NCBI RefSeq assembly: GCF_002632465.1 | Contig: NZ_NIBS01000002.1 | Span: forward strand, 248,001-312,000 | Source: Xenorhabdus budapestensis | GTDB lineage: Bacteria > Pseudomonadota > Gammaproteobacteria > Enterobacterales > Enterobacteriaceae | Direction: 5' to 3' | DNA: 64,000 bases | Notes under the pieces: model-generated | The model's input: the letters and a program-made list of their open reading frames with translations, nothing else | What the model was told of the DNA's origin: nothing | The model's database searches: none | Program-made: the position numbers and the translations under genes | Shown here: positions 19,693 to 29,715 of the stretch, one piece after another | Position numbering within the stretch: the stretch's first letter is position 1 | Layout of the letters: every line of letters begins with the position of its first letter

Positions 19693-20382
19693 TTAAAGAA
19701 TCTGACGAACTTTATCCATGGTTACCGTACCCGCCAGCCCTAAATCTAATTTAGTGCCGTCCTCACCCCGCGTGACACCGTTTACCACACCCTGTGTCAG
19801 CGGAAGTGTCACTAACGCTTGATCTTGATAGCTTGCAGAAACAGTGAAGCTATATGCTCCGTCTGCAACTTCCTTGCCATCCGCGTCTTTACCATCCCAT
19901 ACGAGGTTATGAACACCTGTATTTAACTTACCGATATCCAATTCCCGGACTACCGCACCACTCTTATCTTTGATGGTTACTTTGACACTGTCGGCAGGCC
20001 GGTTCAGTTCAAACCCAAATGTACTGATTTCTTTCTTTTCATTGGAACCTACTAAAATTTTATCGCCAGGGATCATGACTTTACGACCAATTAACATGGT
20101 CGTTTGCATTGTTTGATTGCCTTCCATTTGTCCAACAATGGCACCCAACGATTTATTGAGTTTTTCAATGCCTTCAACAGTACTGATCTGCGCAAGCTGC
20201 GCAGTCAGTTCATTATTTTGCATTGGATTGGTTGGGTCCTGATTCTTAAGCTGTGTAACCAGTAAATTCAAGAAGTTATCTTTGATATCGCCACTTTTCT
20301 GCGGCTGTGTTTTGGTGATGCTGGCTAATTCACCGACCGTTGAATTATCCAAAGAGTCATTGATTGAAGCGGTAACTGCCAT
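19693..20382 (-). CDS. flgD: Flagellar hook-capping protein FlgD
   Basis: 229 residues. Conserved N-terminus (NFLNLLVTQLKNQDPTNPMQ) for export and hook capping, and a FlgD Ig-like/Tudor region (SVKVTIKDKSGAVVRELDIG ... LVWDGKDADG). It scaffolds FlgE assembly at the hook tip and is lost when the hook is complete. Confidence 0.96.
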   Translation of the reverse strand: MAVTASINDSLDNSTVGELASITKTQPQKSGDIKDNFLNLLVTQLKNQDPTNPMQNNELTAQLAQISTVEGIEKLNKSLGAIVGQMEGNQTMQTTMLIGRKVMIPGDKILVGSNEKKEISTFGFELNRPADSVKVTIKDKSGAVVRELDIGKLNTGVHNLVWDGKDADGKEVADGAYSFTVSASYQDQALVTLPLTQGVVNGVTRGEDGTKLDLGLAGTVTMDKVRQIL

Positions 20383-20395
20383 AATGGAATTCCTG

Positions 20396-20800
20396 TTACT
20401 GACCCAGAGTCAGGGTTTTCAGCATGATGGACTTAGTGGTGTTGAGAACTTCAATATTTGCCTGATAACTGCGGGAAGCAGAGATGGTATTGACCATTTC
20501 CCCGACGACATCGACATTTGGCATACGAACATAACCTTTTTCATCCGCCAACGGGCTGCCCGGCTGATATTCAAGACGGAAAGGTGTGGGATCATCCACC
20601 ACTTCACTGACGTGCACACCGCCGATCTCCTGTCCTGCTGGCGCAGCGACACGAAATACGACTTGTTTGGCACGATAAGGCTCGCCATCCGGCCCAACGA
20701 TACTATCGGCATTCGCCATATTACTGGCGCTGACATTCAGCCGCTGAGACTGAGCAGAAAGCGCGGAGCCGGCAATATCAAAAATACTGAGTAAAGACAT
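20396..20800 (-). CDS. flgC: Flagellar proximal rod protein FlgC
   Basis: 134 residues from ATG 20800 ([11 protein letters not shown]), the E. coli length. AAGGA lies 8 nt upstream of this ATG, whereas the ATG at 20806 is too close to it. Rod motif [14 protein letters not shown]. Separated from flgB by only 5 nt. Confidence 0.96.
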   Translation of the reverse strand: MSLLSIFDIAGSALSAQSQRLNVSASNMANADSIVGPDGEPYRAKQVVFRVAAPAGQEIGGVHVSEVVDDPTPFRLEYQPGSPLADEKGYVRMPNVDVVGEMVNTISASRSYQANIEVLNTTKSIMLKTLTLGQ

Positions 20801-20805
20801 TCCCA

Positions 20806-21222
20806 TTATCCTTGTGACTGTAGAACTGACATCATGCTTTTGATCTGAGCATGCGTCATGGTAAGTTCAGCCTGATATTTCAGACTGTTATCTGCGAAAT
20901 TGCTACGTTCCATATCCATGTCAACGGTATTTCCATCCATCGCCGTCTGGTGAGGCACCCGGTACAATAGATCCATCTCCAAACGTTTCTGAGGCTGAAT
21001 GGGAATATGTCGATTGGAAGTCAGAGTCAGCCCAATTCCATTCCCCGTCACACGACCATGTTCCATCACCTTTCTTAATTGGGCGGCAAAATCGATATCA
21101 CGAGCCTGATAGCCAGGGGTATCCGCATTGGCAATGTTCGCCGACAGAATTTCCTGCCGCTGGTTGCGGAGTACCAGGGCTTCTTGTCGAAAATGAAAGG
21201 CGGTATCTAATTTATCGAGCAT
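20806..21222 (-). CDS. flgB: Flagellar proximal rod protein FlgB
   Basis: 138 residues, normal. N-terminal [20 protein letters not shown] and C-terminal [20 protein letters not shown] fit FlgB. First gene of the flgBCDEFGHIJ(KL) operon, with a divergent 276-bp intergenic region shared with flgA where a class II (FlhDC-dependent) promoter is expected. Confidence 0.96.
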   Translation of the reverse strand: MLDKLDTAFHFRQEALVLRNQRQEILSANIANADTPGYQARDIDFAAQLRKVMEHGRVTGNGIGLTLTSNRHIPIQPQKRLEMDLLYRVPHQTAMDGNTVDMDMERSNFADNSLKYQAELTMTHAQIKSMMSVLQSQG

Positions 21223-21498
21223 ATTCCTCCCTCGCCTGTTTTATAGCCGGCTTTTATAGGCCAGTTTAGGGTAAGTCCCGCAGAACCAAGCCCCGTAACG
21301 CATTAAGAGTGCTAACAGCATAAACTCAGAAGAAAAAGCCGATTCGAAGAATAGACACAAATTGATTTGCTATTTATCCCATTAACTAATAATCAAGCGC
21401 GTTACACTATTAACATCCAGCAGATACTGAATATTTTTGGAATCATGGTTTACCTCACTAGTGTCAGGTAATAGAAGGTAAGAGTAAGAGAGATAAAA

Positions 21499-22179
21499 AT
21501 GATTAAAATACCTGTAGTAAAATTTATCGGATCCCTTACCTTTTTTCTTAACCTGTTTTTTGGTGGTTCTTTGGCATGGGGAAATGATTTACCCCGTTCA
21601 ATCAATGATTATTTCAAGCAGATTCATTACGGCACGAATTATAAGGTTTCCGTAGACATCAAAACACCGGAACAACAATGGCCAACATGTGAATCTCCTG
21701 AAATACATCCACCAATGGGCAATAAAAATTGGGGAAATATTTCGCTGCCGGTTAACTGTGGTCAGCAACGTCGTTTTATGCAAATCCACGTCAGTGTTAC
21801 TGGCCCATATTTAGTTTCAAATCGTGCAATTCAACGTAATTCGGTACTGAGAGAAAAAGATTTTCAGGTCAAAACAGGCGCTTTAGACAAACTACCAAAC
21901 GACATCATCCATAACAAAAAGGTTACACTTAATGGTATTGCCATTCGCAACATACCTGCCGGGCAATTCATCACTCGTAATATGCTCCGGCGTCCCTGGG
22001 TGATTAAAGCCGGACAAAATGTTGTCATTACTGTAGATGGACAAAATTTCCGGGTACGTTATAAAGGAAAAGCAATTAACAATGCTGCAAGTTTTGATAA
22101 TATCCGTGTCCGCTTGGTTTCCGGGCAGGTTATTACCGGAGAAGCTCAGGAAAATGGTAGTGTAAAAATGATGTTATGA
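21499..22179 (+). CDS. flgA: Flagellar P-ring assembly chaperone FlgA
   Basis: 226 residues with an N-terminal signal peptide ending near GGSLAWG. C-terminal SAF-type domain (NRAIQRNSVLREKDFQV; IPAGQFITRNMLRRPWVIKAGQ). Periplasmic chaperone for FlgI. Transcribed away from flgB. Confidence 0.94.
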   Translation: MIKIPVVKFIGSLTFFLNLFFGGSLAWGNDLPRSINDYFKQIHYGTNYKVSVDIKTPEQQWPTCESPEIHPPMGNKNWGNISLPVNCGQQRRFMQIHVSVTGPYLVSNRAIQRNSVLREKDFQVKTGALDKLPNDIIHNKKVTLNGIAIRNIPAGQFITRNMLRRPWVIKAGQNVVITVDGQNFRVRYKGKAINNAASFDNIRVRLVSGQVITGEAQENGSVKMML

Positions 22180-22184
22180 ATGGC

Positions 22185-22211
22185 TAAAGTTTTATGTTTC
22201 TACGCCGATAT
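22185..22211 (+). promoter_or_regulatory. Sigma-28 (FliA) promoter for flgMN
   Basis: TAAAGTTT and GCCGATAT separated so that TAAA-N15-GCCGATAT is formed, the enterobacterial FliA consensus with one mismatch at the last base. About 107 nt upstream of flgM, just after the flgA stop. Confidence 0.85.
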
Positions 22212-22317
22212 AACCATCAGACCATGATTTACAGGCATGCCAGCGGTATATCGCCTGCTACCTCTACCCAATAGAGTATAAGATAAATAAATAATGCCTG
22301 ATTAAAGGATTACAATT

Positions 22318-22602
22318 ATGAGTATTGAACGCACTCAACCTCTACTGGCTATTGCTGCTTTACAGCAACGCAATGCCAATGAAAGTGCCCAAAGCACTCG
22401 CAGGACTGTGGCTGTTGCAGAAAAAAGCGCCGATACGCAAGTTAGACTGAGTGAGGCGCAGAAAAAACTGGTTCAGCCAAGTAGTCAAGACATTAATATC
22501 CAGAAAGTACAACAACTGAAAGAAGCTATTGCGAAGGGAACCCTAACTATGGACAGTGGTAAAATTGCTGATGCCCTGCTCAGAGAAGCCCTTGAAAACT
22601 GA
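22318..22602 (+). CDS. flgM: Anti-sigma-28 factor FlgM
   Basis: 94 residues (E. coli 97). The C-terminal sigma-binding region is conserved (VQQLKEAIAKGTLTMDSGKI ADALLREAL). It holds FliA inactive until the hook-basal body is complete and FlgM is exported. Preceded by AAAGGATTACAATT and a FliA promoter, giving feedback control. Confidence 0.95.
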   Translation: MSIERTQPLLAIAALQQRNANESAQSTRRTVAVAEKSADTQVRLSEAQKKLVQPSSQDINIQKVQQLKEAIAKGTLTMDSGKIADALLREALEN

Positions 22603-22672
22603 TTACTTAAAACTTATTACCTTAATAACAAGAATTATAAGAAATAAACCAGCAAAATCATAAAGGCCATAA

Positions 22673-23113
22673 ATGGAAGAACTTCAACTCTTGCTTGAGC
22701 AGCAAAGTGCACACTTACATTCGCTTTCGACAACGATGGCAGAAGAACAACGTATCCTGAACGAAGGCTTTATTGAAGCGAATCATTTGCATCGTGTCAC
22801 AGAGCAAAAAACATTTTTGCTTTCGGCACTCGATCATGCGGAAAGAAAGCGTCAGCAATTAAATGGAACGCTGAAAGTGAGTGCACCTTATGCTGACCAT
22901 GAAATATTAGCTGTGTTGTGGGATCAAATCAGTCAGTCGGTTGAACGAATTCGTGATTTAAATACGCATAATGGATTTTTGTTGGATCAACATATTGAGT
23001 TAAATAGTCAGGCAATTGCTTTTTTGAAAAGCCATCACAGCCCTTCTCTTTATGGCGCTGATGGTCAGGCCCGTCATAATTCTGCATTATCGGGTCATAA
23101 GATCAGTGTTTGA
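22673..23113 (+). CDS. flgN: Flagellar export chaperone FlgN
   Basis: 146 residues, mostly helical, with the FlgN layout (LLLEQQSAHLHSLSTTMAEE; TEQKTFLLSALDHAERKRQQ). Cytoplasmic chaperone for FlgK and FlgL. Second gene of flgMN; the terminator at 23146-23182 follows. Confidence 0.93.
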   Translation: MEELQLLLEQQSAHLHSLSTTMAEEQRILNEGFIEANHLHRVTEQKTFLLSALDHAERKRQQLNGTLKVSAPYADHEILAVLWDQISQSVERIRDLNTHNGFLLDQHIELNSQAIAFLKSHHSPSLYGADGQARHNSALSGHKISV

Positions 23114-23145
23114 TTATTCTCATGCTGCTTAAGCAACAATCTTTA

Positions 23146-23182
23146 CAGACCTCTTGGTATATCCGTAATAATAAGAGGTCTG
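23146..23182 (+). terminator. Terminator of flgMN
   Basis: 10-bp perfect stem CAGACCTCTT (23146-23155) / AAGAGGTCTG (23173-23182), followed by TTTCTGTG. 33 nt after the flgN stop. Confidence 0.75.
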
Positions 23183-23214
23183 TTTCTGTGTAGTTATATT
23201 TTCCTTTGGATGTA

Positions 23215-23505
23215 GGCCATGATTCCAATTTATTGATAGTGATGAATATTTAAATAATCCCCCATGACTCTGTCATGCATTTCCACGGATTTTGAAAAAG
23301 ATAAGGTTTTGCGAGTCAGTCTTGCCAAATGCTGACGAAGATTCAGGTTATGTCTCTCTATGCGTTGTGTATAACGCTTGCTGACCACATGCAATTTCCC
23401 CATCAGTGTTTTTTTCATCGCTTTTCCAGCCATCGGTCATACAGACCACTATGTTGAAAGGAGCCAGTAACACCATCAAACGCATCAAGGTCTTTTTCAC
23501 CTAAT
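23215..23505 (-). mobile_element. IS1-family remnant (3' end of transposase InsB with right inverted repeat)
   Basis: The minus strand encodes the C-terminus of IS1 Ins[40 protein letters not shown] and YLNIHHYQ, ending at 23230. Upstream sequence in another frame reads [18 protein letters not shown], so the gene is frameshifted and lacks its 5' part. The bases at 23215-23237 resemble the 23-bp IS1 end (conserved ATGATTCCAATTTATTGAT), so one element end is kept. No other end was found. It marks the left border of the Tc island. Confidence 0.85.
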
Positions 23506-23589
23506 GAATAATTAAAAATTTATATATGCCCTTCATATTTCAATTAAGATGAGGGGAAACAGGCAAGATTATTATTCGAGATGAAAGTA

Positions 23590-23619
23590 ACAAACCCCGT
23601 TATTTTCAACGAGGTTTGT
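23590..23619 (-). terminator. Terminator of the Tc/chitinase operon
   Basis: On the minus strand ACAAACCTCGTT / AACGGGGTTTGT (12 bp, one G-U pair, 6-nt loop), 22 nt after the chi2 stop. Confidence 0.65.
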
Positions 23620-23640
23620 CAGAGATCTGAATCTATAGTT

Positions 23641-25527
23641 TTAACGAGAAGACTTTAATTCACGAAGCGATTTTAAATAGTAAGCCTTTCCGGGATTATA
23701 CAACGGCCCCATATCAATAGTTTCACGGTTAGATTTGGCAACATATCCCATTCCTTCTCTGGCTGCATTCGCTAACAGCCCGCAATCCTGATCACCAGAC
23801 CAAGAAAAGATCCCTCCTAATTGATGTTCGCTGACGTATTCTCCTTTTTGTTTCACCGTACGCGGCGTATCCAATGAAATGAAATGCCCCTGCTTTTCAC
23901 TGAACAGAAAATCGGCATCCGCGTTGGTGTCCGTCATCAATACAAATCCATTCTTTCCGGTGCTGAGTGTGTGTTCATTATCCAGGTAATTATTGACGAT
24001 ATCGAAAAATTCCGGTGCCCCCTTTTCCATTGTTCCTAACGCATCAGCGGGCATATCATACCGGCGTGTTTCAAGATTGGCACCTTTACCTGCACGCCCA
24101 TAGTTGGCATAACCTAAGTTAATCATGTTCAAGGGAATGCCCAATTCTTGATGCAGATATTGAATCGCTGCCTCAGCGGAAAGATCATATTCTCCCTTGG
24201 GATCGGGATCGTTGGGGGAATAAAGATTAGTGTGGTGACCAATATAACTCGCCCATCCTGTACCAAAAAAGTCGTAACTCATCAGGAAGATGTTGTCCAG
24301 TCCATTTTTCACTAGTTCAGCAATATTGGATTTCTCCAATTTCGCTTTTACCCCGCTACAGGCAATGGAAATTTCCTTGCTGCCGATACCAAACCGATTA
24401 TCCAGTGCTGTTCGTAACTCTTTAACCAAAAGGGCATAATTTTTACCATCATCTTCACTAATGTGATTGTGTTCATCCCCCGCGGCTCCCGGATATTCCC
24501 AGTCAATATCCACACAACTGAACATCGGGAAACGCTCAAAAAAATCGACCACACTACCAATGAAAACACTACGCTGATTTTCATCAGCCGCCATCACGGA
24601 AAAATAACTCGACAGGCTCCAGCCACCAATACTGAATGCCAGCTCCAGTTTATGGCCGGCCGCACGTGCACGCTTTTGGAGTTCCCGCAATCCTCCCAAC
24701 AAACCAGCCGCTTTACTCTGGTTGTAATAGGGCAGAAACGTTCCCGGATTAATTGCCGTGTTCTGATTTGTTTCTGGCAATCCCACGTTACGCGCTGTTC
24801 CTAAATCACCGTAAGGATCCAGTGGCACAATATGACCTTCACTGATTTTCTGATCAGTCTGGGAATTCCAGCCAGCCCACACTTCGTTCACTTTGTCTTT
24901 CTTAACACCAACATCACCACAAACACCTAAAAAACTGAAAATCAATTTGTCATAAATAGTTGGATCAATGGTCGCTAAATCAAATCCCCTGCCCCATTGG
25001 TTTGGATCTTTATTCTCTTCATCATCTTTATCAAGACGAACATCATATTGGGACCAATCTGTAATATAAGCAGAAAGTTTGGGCTTTGTTAGATCGCTTT
25101 CATACTGGTTATACATGGGTTTACAGACACGGGTAGCGGTATAAGATAAATATGAACCTGAGCCATCGGGTTTGTATCCAACTTGTTGGTAACTGTCTTC
25201 CGTATATTCATCAAATTGCAGAATAGGGAATGGAATATTTTCTGTTGGCAATACCGTGCCATCCGTTGGATTGCCATGCTGTTTCATTTCATCTGCCGTT
25301 GCTGCACGTACATATTTCCAGGCATTATGCGGTGAACTTTCTTTGCCGGATTGACCGGGAACATGCCAGCGTTCAACCCAATAAGTATTGGTATAAACGT
25401 TACCATCAAAAATGACATTATAAACTTGCCCGCCTTCCTGCTGGTTCCAGGCAGTTAATGGTTCACCAATAGCATCACTGATATCGGACATTGCTTTTGA
25501 TGATGTATAAATGTATTTATTAGCCAT
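23641..25527 (-). CDS. GH18 chitinase, Yen-Tc Chi2-like
   Basis: 628 residues (Yen-Tc Chi2 is about 633). The N-terminal 110 residues contain a Trp-rich segment (TAWNQQEGGQVYNVIFDG; YWVERWHVPG; AWKYV) resembling a type 5/12 chitin-binding module. The GH18 barrel from about residue 180 has SIGGWSLSSYFS and the catalytic VDIDWEYPG (Glu acid), then LMSYDFFGTG and IFSWSGDQD. No signal peptide, which suits a chitinase delivered as part of a Tc complex. Fourth gene of the operon, 90 bp after the TcA2 gene. Endochitinase activity would attack the insect peritrophic membrane. Confidence 0.93.
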   Translation of the reverse strand: MANKYIYTSSKAMSDISDAIGEPLTAWNQQEGGQVYNVIFDGNVYTNTYWVERWHVPGQSGKESSPHNAWKYVRAATADEMKQHGNPTDGTVLPTENIPFPILQFDEYTEDSYQQVGYKPDGSGSYLSYTATRVCKPMYNQYESDLTKPKLSAYITDWSQYDVRLDKDDEENKDPNQWGRGFDLATIDPTIYDKLIFSFLGVCGDVGVKKDKVNEVWAGWNSQTDQKISEGHIVPLDPYGDLGTARNVGLPETNQNTAINPGTFLPYYNQSKAAGLLGGLRELQKRARAAGHKLELAFSIGGWSLSSYFSVMAADENQRSVFIGSVVDFFERFPMFSCVDIDWEYPGAAGDEHNHISEDDGKNYALLVKELRTALDNRFGIGSKEISIACSGVKAKLEKSNIAELVKNGLDNIFLMSYDFFGTGWASYIGHHTNLYSPNDPDPKGEYDLSAEAAIQYLHQELGIPLNMINLGYANYGRAGKGANLETRRYDMPADALGTMEKGAPEFFDIVNNYLDNEHTLSTGKNGFVLMTDTNADADFLFSEKQGHFISLDTPRTVKQKGEYVSEHQLGGIFSWSGDQDCGLLANAAREGMGYVAKSNRETIDMGPLYNPGKAYYLKSLRELKSSR

Positions 25528-25617
25528 TGAGAAACTCCAATCGTTTTTCCTGTTCAGCCTCCTTTTCAGAAGGCTGGTTCATCATGAAATCACCTGTAAC
25601 AAACCAAAACCATGCGG

Positions 25618-28600
25618 TTATGAGTCCGCCGTTTTGGATTCTGCCAGTAGTTTCTGGACGGCTTTGCCAAACGCAGAAGAACCTGCTTTAGCCGTATATC
25701 TGACGTGCAGAATGACATCGGTCAAGCTGTCAAGATTTTGTGTCTGGTTAGTGAAGGCGAATGTCCAGCTTGATTCGACGCCAGATCCTTCAAATGGTAA
25801 GAAACGTTCATCATCAAAATTCAGTGTGAACATGCCGCTGTCATTCATACCACTGGACAGAGAGATCTGCTGGTTAGGATGGATGCTACGTACCCAATAG
25901 GGAGAATCAGCATTAAGACCATTTTTCAGGACTTTTTCCATGACCTGAACATCGGCTTTTACCATGCGGGCATTGACGCCCAACGATAACTGCGCACAAA
26001 TATCTTCATAAGGCCCCACCAGCATAGGAAGGGAAACTGAGACAGATTTAATTCGACGATGAGAAAGATTGGGATAATCCTTTGCAAAATCGGCTTCTTG
26101 TAAGTTGAAAGTGATTGCTGAATGTTGTTTCAGCGTCTCCAGGTCTTTATCCCACATCTCTTTTCGAAGTTCTTTCAGGGAGATGGTCTTAGTAATTTCT
26201 TGCAAGCGTGAATTCTGTTCAATGTAGGTACGTTCCATTCTCTGCAAAGCCAATTTCAGGGTTTCACCAGACATCAGCCCCTGATAAAAATCATTCCAAC
26301 TGCTGCCTTCAATAAAGGTTTGCTCTGAATCCAGTTCATACTGCAATGAGGCTTCCGCGGAAAGACACAGTGATGAAACGGCATCATAAGCTTGCAGATA
26401 TAAGTTTGACAGTTGGCTTATCATCCATGTGTACAGGCTTTCATTAGTAAAACGACTGGAGAAATAATCCAACAATTCCAATGACTTTTGTTGTTCAGCT
26501 GCAATCTGTACCAACCGTTTATTCGCAGCCTCCACTTGCAAGTTTTGCACATTAATTTGTTGATCAATAGAGTTCACTTCCCATTCCGCCTGTTTGTACT
26601 GTATTTCCCACTCTTGACGGCGACGGCGATATGATTCCGATACACTCAAACTGTCAGCTTTGATACTGTCAGACTGATGTTTGATCATAATGATTTCGGC
26701 TGCGGCATTTAATGCTGCCCCCCAGCGCGATCCCCCTACTGCCAACCCATAAATGTTAGGCAACATATCCAATGCCGCTGCACCAGTACGCAATGTTTGA
26801 GCGGCCAGTAAAGCAGAAGCCGATTGGGATTGAAGTTCAATTATCTGTTGTTCTGTTGGTGAAATATTTTCGTCATGCAGTGATTTGAAATGTTCATATC
26901 GATCCTGTGCGGCTTTCTTACTGATTTGCAACGCTTCCAGGCTAGCCTGATTAATATTGATTTCCTGCTGTTGCAGATCTATTGAAAAGCGGTACAGATC
27001 ACTGTTCTGGAGCATTTGGTATTTTTCAAAACTCAGGCTTTCCTTGCGTTCCAGCAGACTCAATAAGGTGCTGCCAAACTGGATCAATGTATCAACCCCA
27101 CCTTTGGCACGAGCCAGCATTGGTTCAAAACGGTAATTGGGAGGATTGAAATTCATTCGGCTGGCATTACGCGCTGTCACGACACGTTGGTAACGCAGAT
27201 TCATCAGGCCCCGTGGAGAGATTTTTTCATCATACAACGCCATATTAATCTCTTTACCATCCAACGTAAGGTTATGCCGCAAATTGTAAATCCGGTTTTC
27301 AAGGCGATCCCAAAGCGCGGTCAGATCGCTGTTGATCGGTTTCATAAACAGATCATTGTCAATGGCACGGATAGTGTTGTCGTGAACAACCGGAATGTAC
27401 GGCAACGGCTGGCTTTGCATCTCCAATTGGCGTAGTTCACTGTTATCGTATTGGTAAAGCGCATCTTCCAATGTCAGTGGCTGCCAATAACTGGCTAATT
27501 GCACATCAGGGCGCCGGCCAAGCAGCGAACTGGCCGTGGCATAACTCAGACGGGCAATGGTTCTTGCCGTAGGCTGGAGTTTTCGATACTCCATATCACC
27601 TTGATCAATGAGGTTTCTGACCAGGAAATAGAAAATCGCCTTGCGGTAGTGGATCGGTTCGCCAGAGGCAATAGCATCAGGATCACTGGGTTGCATCAAA
27701 CTGTAAGTCTCTTTGGGATCATCAAGCAATGGACGACTGTTCCAGTAACGTGGTTTTCCCTGTTTCAATGCAGGTTCATCTTCATTTTCATATGGATCAA
27801 AGAGGTATTTAATCCAGCGACTGGCTTCTTCAAAACGCTGTTCAACATTAAATCGCCATGCCACCAGAAACGGCATATGGAAGAACAATTCCCAGAAATA
27901 GATACCGTTCGCTCCTTCCAGATCAATCGGTACTGAACCGCCGCCAGAGATGGATTCTTCATGCAGGTTTTGAGTTTCCCAACTCAATACTAGTTCCAGC
28001 TTTTTGCTTGCTTTACTAATGAGTTCCTTAGCAAACAACGTATTTAAGCGAGTCTGCTTACCGGAATACCAAACGGGTTTTGATTGATTGTCAGGGAATT
28101 GCAAATATTGAGTCTGTTTACTCTGTTTGATCTGGAATTTTTCCCGCAACAATTTACCAACACTTAGCGTGACCTTAATTCTGCCACCAATATCGTCACC
28201 ATTTTCTTTCGGCAAGCTGAAACCAGTAACAACAATGATATCTTTCAGGTCATCACTGTTACACCGTTTCACGCGGGCATGAAGCTCGATGTTACCTTTT
28301 TCAAAGTCTTCTTTGGTCAGGGACTTATATTCAAGCCAACATCGGTTACCGTTTTTATCCTGCAACCAGATGCAATACAAAATATTTTTACTCTTACTGA
28401 AATCGTATTTGTAGGTTGAAGTAGAGGTCAGATACATATCCAGTGTATCTTCCACATAATCTGCACTGAGCTTGAAATTTTCCTTATTGCCCAGTTTGCC
28501 CTCAAATGTCGTTTCTCCCTCAATTGGCCATTTTCTATTGATGTTAACGGGATAGAGGATGAGCTGATTGAATTCTTCCATTCCCCCATTATCGGGTTCA

Positions 28601-29715
28601 CGGAAGAAAAACCAAACCAGCTTATTACCATAATCATCCTGGTCAGAGAGATGCGTTGTTGAAGGAGGAAGATCTGAAGAAGCCATCAGCATATTGTCAC
28701 AGATATAACTGAATACTTCGTCATAATCATAAGGCCCGTTCTTATCTTCACCATGAAGACGGGTAAAGGCTACCAGCGCCAAACGCTCTTCTTTTCCTGT
28801 CCGGTCAAGCACAGCGATCATTTTATCCATAGCGTGAGCCAACACTTCTTCGCGAACTGTTGTGCCGCTGCTCCATGTACCATCGAACCCCAGATGCGCT
28901 ATATTGAGCTTGGTGCGGTAACGAATTGCTGTGCTCTCTTTATCATCTTTCTCTTCTGAAACCTCAAACCAGCCAATATAGAGGCGATTATTCATAATCA
29001 CCGGACGAACAATACCGTTGCGGGCATTTTCCAATGGCACACTGATAGGTTTCCACTCACTCCAGGCTGTCGGATACAGCTCATTGGTCGCAGTGTTACG
29101 CTGCATCATATCCAGTGAGCGCCAGAAGTAACGATAAGGTTGGGTGCGGGTTCTGGCAATGAAATAGGTTTTATCGTTGGCAACGTCTACGCCATCTTCA
29201 TAACCGGAAAGGACTTCCAGATTACTCACTTCTTCAAACTGATTCAGATAACCAAGAACTGCTTTTTGTGCCGCATCATCAGTCAATTTTCCCTGATTTA
29301 ATGCACTTTCCAGTTGAAAGAAAAATTCTGTTTTTGTCAGGCGCAGAGTCGGATCAACATAAATTTCAGGATATAGCCTGAGTTGCTGGTTGGCTGACCA
29401 ATAACCATAACGGTTGGCAAACTCCTGCCAATCGGCGATCTCTTCCTGAGTCATGGCAAGGCCCGACTCCAAATTGAGCATAATGCGATTAATATATTGT
29501 TGTACCGATTGAGTAACATAGGACAAACGTGAAGTGGTCACTTTTGAAGAAACTTGTGTATCCAACAACAGATAATCATAAAGATCATCAACATTCTTGA
29601 TTTTCTCACGATCACGCTGGAAATCTGCCCCTTTGGGAACAATTTGCCCAAGATAATAATCGACCAGAGCATCACGCAAATCTTCTTGTAATTTTGCTTC
29701 AATGGAATTAGACAT
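25618..29715 (-). CDS. Insecticidal toxin complex A subunit, C-terminal half (YenA2-like)
   Basis: 1365 residues (YenA2 is about 1364). Begins with the helical region seen in the middle of TcA toxins (LRDALVDYYLGQIVP; QSVQQYINRIMLNLESG), then a neuraminidase-like beta region (NEFF-type LFDPYENEDEP), then a long helical pore-forming channel (about residues 870-1200, coiled-coil rich) and a TcB-binding end (SHRRIKSVSVSLPMLVGPYE). ATG 29715 is chosen: AAGGAGA lies 8 nt upstream and the start overlaps the upstream stop by 8 nt, so translation is probably coupled. Together with the preceding protein it makes one split A subunit, which pentamerises and forms a pH-triggered translocation channel. 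Confidence 0.93.
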   Translation of the reverse strand: MSNSIEAKLQEDLRDALVDYYLGQIVPKGADFQRDREKIKNVDDLYDYLLLDTQVSSKVTTSRLSYVTQSVQQYINRIMLNLESGLAMTQEEIADWQEFANRYGYWSANQQLRLYPEIYVDPTLRLTKTEFFFQLESALNQGKLTDDAAQKAVLGYLNQFEEVSNLEVLSGYEDGVDVANDKTYFIARTRTQPYRYFWRSLDMMQRNTATNELYPTAWSEWKPISVPLENARNGIVRPVIMNNRLYIGWFEVSEEKDDKESTAIRYRTKLNIAHLGFDGTWSSGTTVREEVLAHAMDKMIAVLDRTGKEERLALVAFTRLHGEDKNGPYDYDEVFSYICDNMLMASSDLPPSTTHLSDQDDYGNKLVWFFFREPDNGGMEEFNQLILYPVNINRKWPIEGETTFEGKLGNKENFKLSADYVEDTLDMYLTSTSTYKYDFSKSKNILYCIWLQDKNGNRCWLEYKSLTKEDFEKGNIELHARVKRCNSDDLKDIIVVTGFSLPKENGDDIGGRIKVTLSVGKLLREKFQIKQSKQTQYLQFPDNQSKPVWYSGKQTRLNTLFAKELISKASKKLELVLSWETQNLHEESISGGGSVPIDLEGANGIYFWELFFHMPFLVAWRFNVEQRFEEASRWIKYLFDPYENEDEPALKQGKPRYWNSRPLLDDPKETYSLMQPSDPDAIASGEPIHYRKAIFYFLVRNLIDQGDMEYRKLQPTARTIARLSYATASSLLGRRPDVQLASYWQPLTLEDALYQYDNSELRQLEMQSQPLPYIPVVHDNTIRAIDNDLFMKPINSDLTALWDRLENRIYNLRHNLTLDGKEINMALYDEKISPRGLMNLRYQRVVTARNASRMNFNPPNYRFEPMLARAKGGVDTLIQFGSTLLSLLERKESLSFEKYQMLQNSDLYRFSIDLQQQEININQASLEALQISKKAAQDRYEHFKSLHDENISPTEQQIIELQSQSASALLAAQTLRTGAAALDMLPNIYGLAVGGSRWGAALNAAAEIIMIKHQSDSIKADSLSVSESYRRRRQEWEIQYKQAEWEVNSIDQQINVQNLQVEAANKRLVQIAAEQQKSLELLDYFSSRFTNESLYTWMISQLSNLYLQAYDAVSSLCLSAEASLQYELDSEQTFIEGSSWNDFYQGLMSGETLKLALQRMERTYIEQNSRLQEITKTISLKELRKEMWDKDLETLKQHSAITFNLQEADFAKDYPNLSHRRIKSVSVSLPMLVGPYEDICAQLSLGVNARMVKADVQVMEKVLKNGLNADSPYWVRSIHPNQQISLSSGMNDSGMFTLNFDDERFLPFEGSGVESSWTFAFTNQTQNLDSLTDVILHVRYTAKAGSSAFGKAVQKLLAESKTADS

